DNA of 41,118 nt from Aerococcaceae bacterium. Its GTDB lineage: Bacteria > Bacillota > Bacilli > Lactobacillales > Aerococcaceae. A program made the translations under genes and the position numbers. Of this stretch, positions 38,139 to 41,118 are shown in pieces. The notes below the pieces were generated by a model. The model was not told the origin of the DNA. It saw only the letters and a list, made by a program, of their open reading frames with translations, and did not search any database. Every line of letters begins with the position of its first letter. Positions within the stretch are counted from its first letter, which is position 1. Location: the NCBI GenBank assembly GCA_030525795.1, contig JAUNEB010000009.1, forward strand, positions 1 through 41,118, given 5' to 3'.

Positions 38139-38894
38139 ATGCAAGCCTATCAAATTGTCCAAAAAGCACGCGATATTCATCGTTTATCTTCTTGGGAAAT
38201 TATTCAAGCGCTGTGTCCAAATTTTATTGAATGTCACGGCGATCGTCTGATGGCGGATGATGCCGCAATTATCGGTGGCGTCGGCTTGATGGATGACCAA
38301 CCCCTTACCATCATCGGCATCCAAAAAGGCAAAACGGTCAAAGAAAATATTAAACGCAATTTTGGGTCGAGCGGGCCAGCAGGTTACCGCAAAGCGCAAC
38401 GCTTAATGCGCCAAGCCGAAAAATTCCAGCGCCCAATTTTGACACTCATCAACACCGCTGGCGCGTATTGCGCGCCCGAATCCGAACAAAATGGCATCGG
38501 CGAAGCCATTGCCAGCAGTTTATTATTGATGAGCGAACTCACGGTGCCGACAGTGGCTATCATTTTGGGGGAAGGAGGCAGTGGCGGTGCAATCGCCTTA
38601 GCACTCGCCGACAAAGTGGTCATGCTTGAAAATAGCATCTACTCCATTTTGTCGCCAGAAGGTTTTGCGTCTATTTTATGGAAAGATGCCAAACTTGCGC
38701 CTAAAGCCGCCGACATGATGCGTCTAACGGCACCCGAATTGCTTGAATTAGGCGTCATTGACGACATTATTCCTGAAACGGACGACTTGTTGCAAAACTT
38801 AATCACTTACATCAAAGAAAGTTTCCGTACATTGCAACAACAACCACAATCCGAACGCCTACAAAAAAAATATAACAAATTCCGTAATTTTTAA
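38139..38894 (+). CDS. accA: acetyl-CoA carboxylase carboxyltransferase subunit alpha
   Basis: The 251-residue subunit has ECHGDRLMADD, GPAGYRKAQRLM, the oxyanion region LINTAGAYCAPESE, GEGGSGGAIALA and SPEGFASILWKD. It is shorter than the roughly 315-residue Gram-negative AccA but normal for streptococci. It is the last gene of the FASII operon and is followed by a strong terminator. Confidence 0.95.
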   Translation: MQAYQIVQKARDIHRLSSWEIIQALCPNFIECHGDRLMADDAAIIGGVGLMDDQPLTIIGIQKGKTVKENIKRNFGSSGPAGYRKAQRLMRQAEKFQRPILTLINTAGAYCAPESEQNGIGEAIASSLLLMSELTVPTVAIILGEGGSGGAIALALADKVVMLENSIYSILSPEGFASILWKDAKLAPKAADMMRLTAPELLELGVIDDIIPETDDLLQNLITYIKESFRTLQQQPQSERLQKKYNKFRNF

Positions 38895-38902
38895 AATAAA
38901 TA

Positions 38903-38940
38903 AACAACGCAAAATTCGATGAATTTGCGTTGTTTTTTTT
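38903..38940 (+). terminator. Terminator of the fatty acid synthesis operon
   Basis: AACAACGCAAA and TTTGCGTTGTT form an 11-base-pair stem with a ten-base loop, followed by eight or more T. Confidence 0.95.
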
Positions 38941-38988
38941 GTTTTTCCGCCGAAAAACTTAAAAAAATAAAAAAATATTAAGAAAGAC

Positions 38989-39015
38989 TTGCAAAAAAAA
39001 AAAAAGCTTTATAAT
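38989..39015 (+). promoter_or_regulatory. Likely promoter of the YSIRK surface protein
   Basis: A perfect TATAAT (39010-39015) lies downstream of TTGCAA (38989-38994). The spacer is short (15 bases) and is an A tract. If used, the start is near 39022. Confidence 0.6.
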
Positions 39016-39208
39016 TACAAATATAAGTCGTTAGCTTATGAGGGAAGCTTAATAAAAGGAGGGAATTCTAACAAACTCAAATCCACTCAATCCGTTGTAA
39101 CAACCGTCGCATTGCTTGACCACATGCGATTTTCCGGCTTAACCATGCCAATCCCACGCAATAACCTAACAAATATTAACAAAACTTAAAAAAAGGAATG
39201 AAGAGAGA
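39016..39208 (+). promoter_or_regulatory. Long untranslated leader of the YSIRK surface protein
   Basis: About 185 bases separate the TATAAT from the surface-protein start. The stretch holds a GGAGGG (39060-39065) with no start codon at the right distance, a small inverted repeat AGCTT/AAGCT at about 39034-39051, and the true AAAGGA site before ATG 39209. No gene is supported in it. A regulatory role (mRNA structure or sRNA target) is only inferred from its length. Confidence 0.4.
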
Positions 39209-41118
39209 ATGAAACAAGAAAGAAAAGAGATTTACTCAATCCGTAAATACAAAGCTTACGGTGCCCAATCCGCATTAGTCGGCGCAGCGATGTTAGCAGC
39301 AGCCGTCAGCGGAACAGCAACCGCATCAGCCCAAGAAGAAACCACCGAAGTAGCTGTGGCCGAAGAATCCGTCGCAGTTGCAGAAGTTGCCCCAGTCGGC
39401 AGCCTAGAAGTCGCAGAACAACCCGTCGAAACAGTTGAATTAGTCCCAGCAGTCGCGGTCGAAGAAGAAGTCTCGGAAGTTGCCCCAGAAGCAACGATTG
39501 AAGAAACAATTGAAGAAGTCGCCCCAGAAGCAACGATTGAAGAAGCAACAGAAATCGCACCAGTTGCGGAAGAAGTCACTGAAACTGTAGAAGCAACGGA
39601 ATCAGCAGTGGTTGCCGAAACCGAAGCGGCGGCACAACCAGAAATCATGATGTCACTCGCAGCACCGGGTGAAGAAAATACTGCCCCGCAGATGAATTCT
39701 AGAGCTGCGGCTACAAATGGAGGCGGAGAGAGGAGTAGCAATACTGGGGTTATGGAAACTCCGGTTTTACCAGGTACGTATAGAGTAGATCCCAAATTAA
39801 TCGCGTTGACAGCTAACACTCCAGGAGCAGTAACAGCACCAACAGTCCACACAACAGTTGCAAAAGTAGTATCAACAGCAACTTTTCAACCTGGAACGCC
39901 CGCTATTGATAATTTCACGGCTGATTGGTCTATTTCGAGTCAAATAACAGGTAAAGCTAATGCAGGTGAAACAATTTCTTACCTAATAAACAATTTATAT
40001 CCTACGGGTTTACCACTAGGGCCACTGATGTACCAAGGGACTCATATTGCAGATGTAACCTATAAAACACATGTTGAGAGTCAATATGTGAGACAACGAG
40101 GGCCAATCACTGAAGATTTAAATTTGTTAAATCAACAGTCAGAAATTATCGTTACCTTTAATGAAAATGCTGCACAATTTAACGACATATCTTTTAAGTT
40201 ATCAGCGGTAAACTCTGGCGGTCAAACATTAGTAAAGTCTGTAGCTTATGACAATCCTATTCATATATCAGCTAATGGAGCCACCCTTCTAGATACAACT
40301 ATTCGTATACCGGGTTCTCCAGGTGTATCTTCAACTTATATATCTTCACCAACCTATTTACAATACGGCTCTAATGGACAGTTAGAATATGGAGGTTTTT
40401 ATTATTTAATCGGTAATGATATTGGAGACCCGAATAAATTCAAAGCAGGCGATGTTATTACTGTGACCCTTAATGATGACAATCTTTCTTTTGTCCCATC
40501 TACTGCAGAAGTTGGCCAGCCTGTGACTTCTAAAAATATAAACAGTGGTAAAATAGGGGAAAATAGCCATAACGTCCTGTTTTATCCAGATGTGGAACTT
40601 GGTTATAAAGTGACTGATATTAACGACAAATCATTCACCATTGAATTGACTGACGTACCTAATGTTTCCACGATCTATGCTATAAAGACTATAGGCTTAA
40701 CTGCTAAAAATTATCCTACAAGACTAGATAGTAACAGCACTGTTCCTTACAATCGGACTATAACCATCAACGGAGTTACAGAAAGTGAAACATCTAATTT
40801 AACTGTTTTTGGTAAAGGTGATACAGTTGAAGTAAATGAAAGTCCTGGTACAGTCAAAGTTCGTTTAATCGACGTAGATACAAACTTAGATATCCAATAT
40901 CCAGAAGTTCTGAAAGGAAACGGTGGAGACAAATATGTGACAGAATTGACAGAAATTCCTTATCATACATTTGTTAGAACAGAAGGTGCCCCAGTATCAG
41001 GCAGATTTAGAGGCAATGAGAACCTAGAAGTACGCTACTACTATAAAGCATCTACTCTACCTAAAGGCGATACTGGTGCCACCGGCGCAACCGGGGCAAC
41101 AGGAGCAACGGGCGCAAC
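39209..41118 (+). CDS. YSIRK-signal surface protein with collagen-like repeat, 3' partial
   Basis: 636 codons are visible and the frame is open at the window end. The N-terminus has the YSIRK-type signal (EIYSIRKYKAYGAQSALVG) with cleavage expected after ATASA near residue 41. Residues about 42-150 are an acidic Glu/Val/Pro/Ala-rich stretch with a repeated EVAPEATIEE. From about 160 to 545 comes a beta-rich, low-Cys region that I cannot assign but which has the look of an adhesin ligand-binding region. Next is a MucBP-like module (VKVRLIDVDTNLDIQYP ... GNENLEVRYYYKA). The last residues are KGDTGATGATGATG, the beginning of a Gly-X-Y collagen-like repeat. Sortase anchoring by LPXTG is expected beyond the window. 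Start ATG 39209 follows AAAGGA. Confidence 0.88.
   Translation, partial: MKQERKEIYSIRKYKAYGAQSALVGAAMLAAAVSGTATASAQEETTEVAVAEESVAVAEVAPVGSLEVAEQPVETVELVPAVAVEEEVSEVAPEATIEETIEEVAPEATIEEATEIAPVAEEVTETVEATESAVVAETEAAAQPEIMMSLAAPGEENTAPQMNSRAAATNGGGERSSNTGVMETPVLPGTYRVDPKLIALTANTPGAVTAPTVHTTVAKVVSTATFQPGTPAIDNFTADWSISSQITGKANAGETISYLINNLYPTGLPLGPLMYQGTHIADVTYKTHVESQYVRQRGPITEDLNLLNQQSEIIVTFNENAAQFNDISFKLSAVNSGGQTLVKSVAYDNPIHISANGATLLDTTIRIPGSPGVSSTYISSPTYLQYGSNGQLEYGGFYYLIGNDIGDPNKFKAGDVITVTLNDDNLSFVPSTAEVGQPVTSKNINSGKIGENSHNVLFYPDVELGYKVTDINDKSFTIELTDVPNVSTIYAIKTIGLTAKNYPTRLDSNSTVPYNRTITINGVTESETSNLTVFGKGDTVEVNESPGTVKVRLIDVDTNLDIQYPEVLKGNGGDKYVTELTEIPYHTFVRTEGAPVSGRFRGNENLEVRYYYKASTLPKGDTGATGATGATGATGA

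Noticed and set aside
39041-39055. Four-codon leader frame (ATG AGG GAA GCT TAA) in the surface-protein leader
   Set aside because: No ribosome site before it and it lies within a small inverted repeat; probably chance.
38989-39189. 66-codon frame upstream of the YSIRK protein
   Set aside because: It begins with TTG inside the putative -35 box, has a poly-Lys start from an A tract, and lacks a ribosome site; better explained as untranslated leader.
39256-39852. 198-codon open frame on the minus strand, rich in Ser, Ala and Thr
   Set aside because: It is the antisense of the acidic repeat region of the YSIRK protein; low-complexity codons keep the other strand open. No ribosome site or plausible protein fold.

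Overview
The window reads as chromosome of a low-to-middle GC Gram-positive coccus-type Firmicute, most likely a member of the order Lactobacillales (Aerococcaceae/Carnobacteriaceae-like). The reasons are a Streptococcus/Enterococcus-style FASII operon with fabT and fabK, a CopY-type copper repressor, AGGAGG ribosome binding sites throughout, an M26 metalloprotease with G5 repeats, and a YSIRK signal peptide. A species cannot be named from sequence reading alone. No rRNA, tRNA, CRISPR array, integrase or insertion sequence was seen; the only RNA gene is a tmRNA.

Layout: (1) 1-5272 is the C-terminal 1756 residues of a giant M26-family zinc protease, cut by the window start. (2) 5385-14209 is a mosaic of short housekeeping units: frr; a DUF368 membrane protein; a glyoxalase; ssrA (tmRNA); a histidine phosphatase; rodA plus a GcvH-like lipoyl carrier; a Gx-transporter protein divergent from sodA; and ftsW-ylbG-rsmD-coaD. 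(3) 14250-15280 is an AT-rich scar holding a deleted ABC-transporter ATPase fragment and three very small membrane-protein genes. (4) 15319-18047 is the copY-copA copper operon, reading leftwards, with two cop boxes and a promoter that abuts the divergent folC promoter. (5) 19302-22788 is a three-gene envelope cassette of unknown function: a zinc-ribbon/TM/class A beta-lactamase-fold protein, a second zinc-ribbon membrane protein, and a two-repeat lipoprotein. (6) 23001-29314 is the F1Fo ATP synthase operon atpBEFHAGDC. (7) 29449-38894 is the complete type II fatty acid operon fabT-fabH-acpP-fabK-fabD-fabG-fabF-accB-fabZ-accC-accD-accA, with a FabT operator next to its promoter. (8) 39209-41118 is the start of a YSIRK surface protein that runs off the window just after entering a collagen-like Gly-X-Y repeat.

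How it fits together: the two large operons (energy coupling; acyl-chain supply with malonyl-CoA synthesis) are co-directional and separated by one strong terminator. RodA/FtsW, the putative undecaprenyl-phosphate transporter (DUF368) and the zinc-ribbon/lipoprotein cassette all concern the cell envelope, and the window is bounded by two large secreted surface proteins. The items most worth a second look are the zinc-ribbon/beta-lactamase-fold cassette, an ATP synthase delta subunit without a recognisable N-terminal domain, the small-membrane-protein scar with its palindromic promoter, and the modular YSIRK/collagen-like protein.
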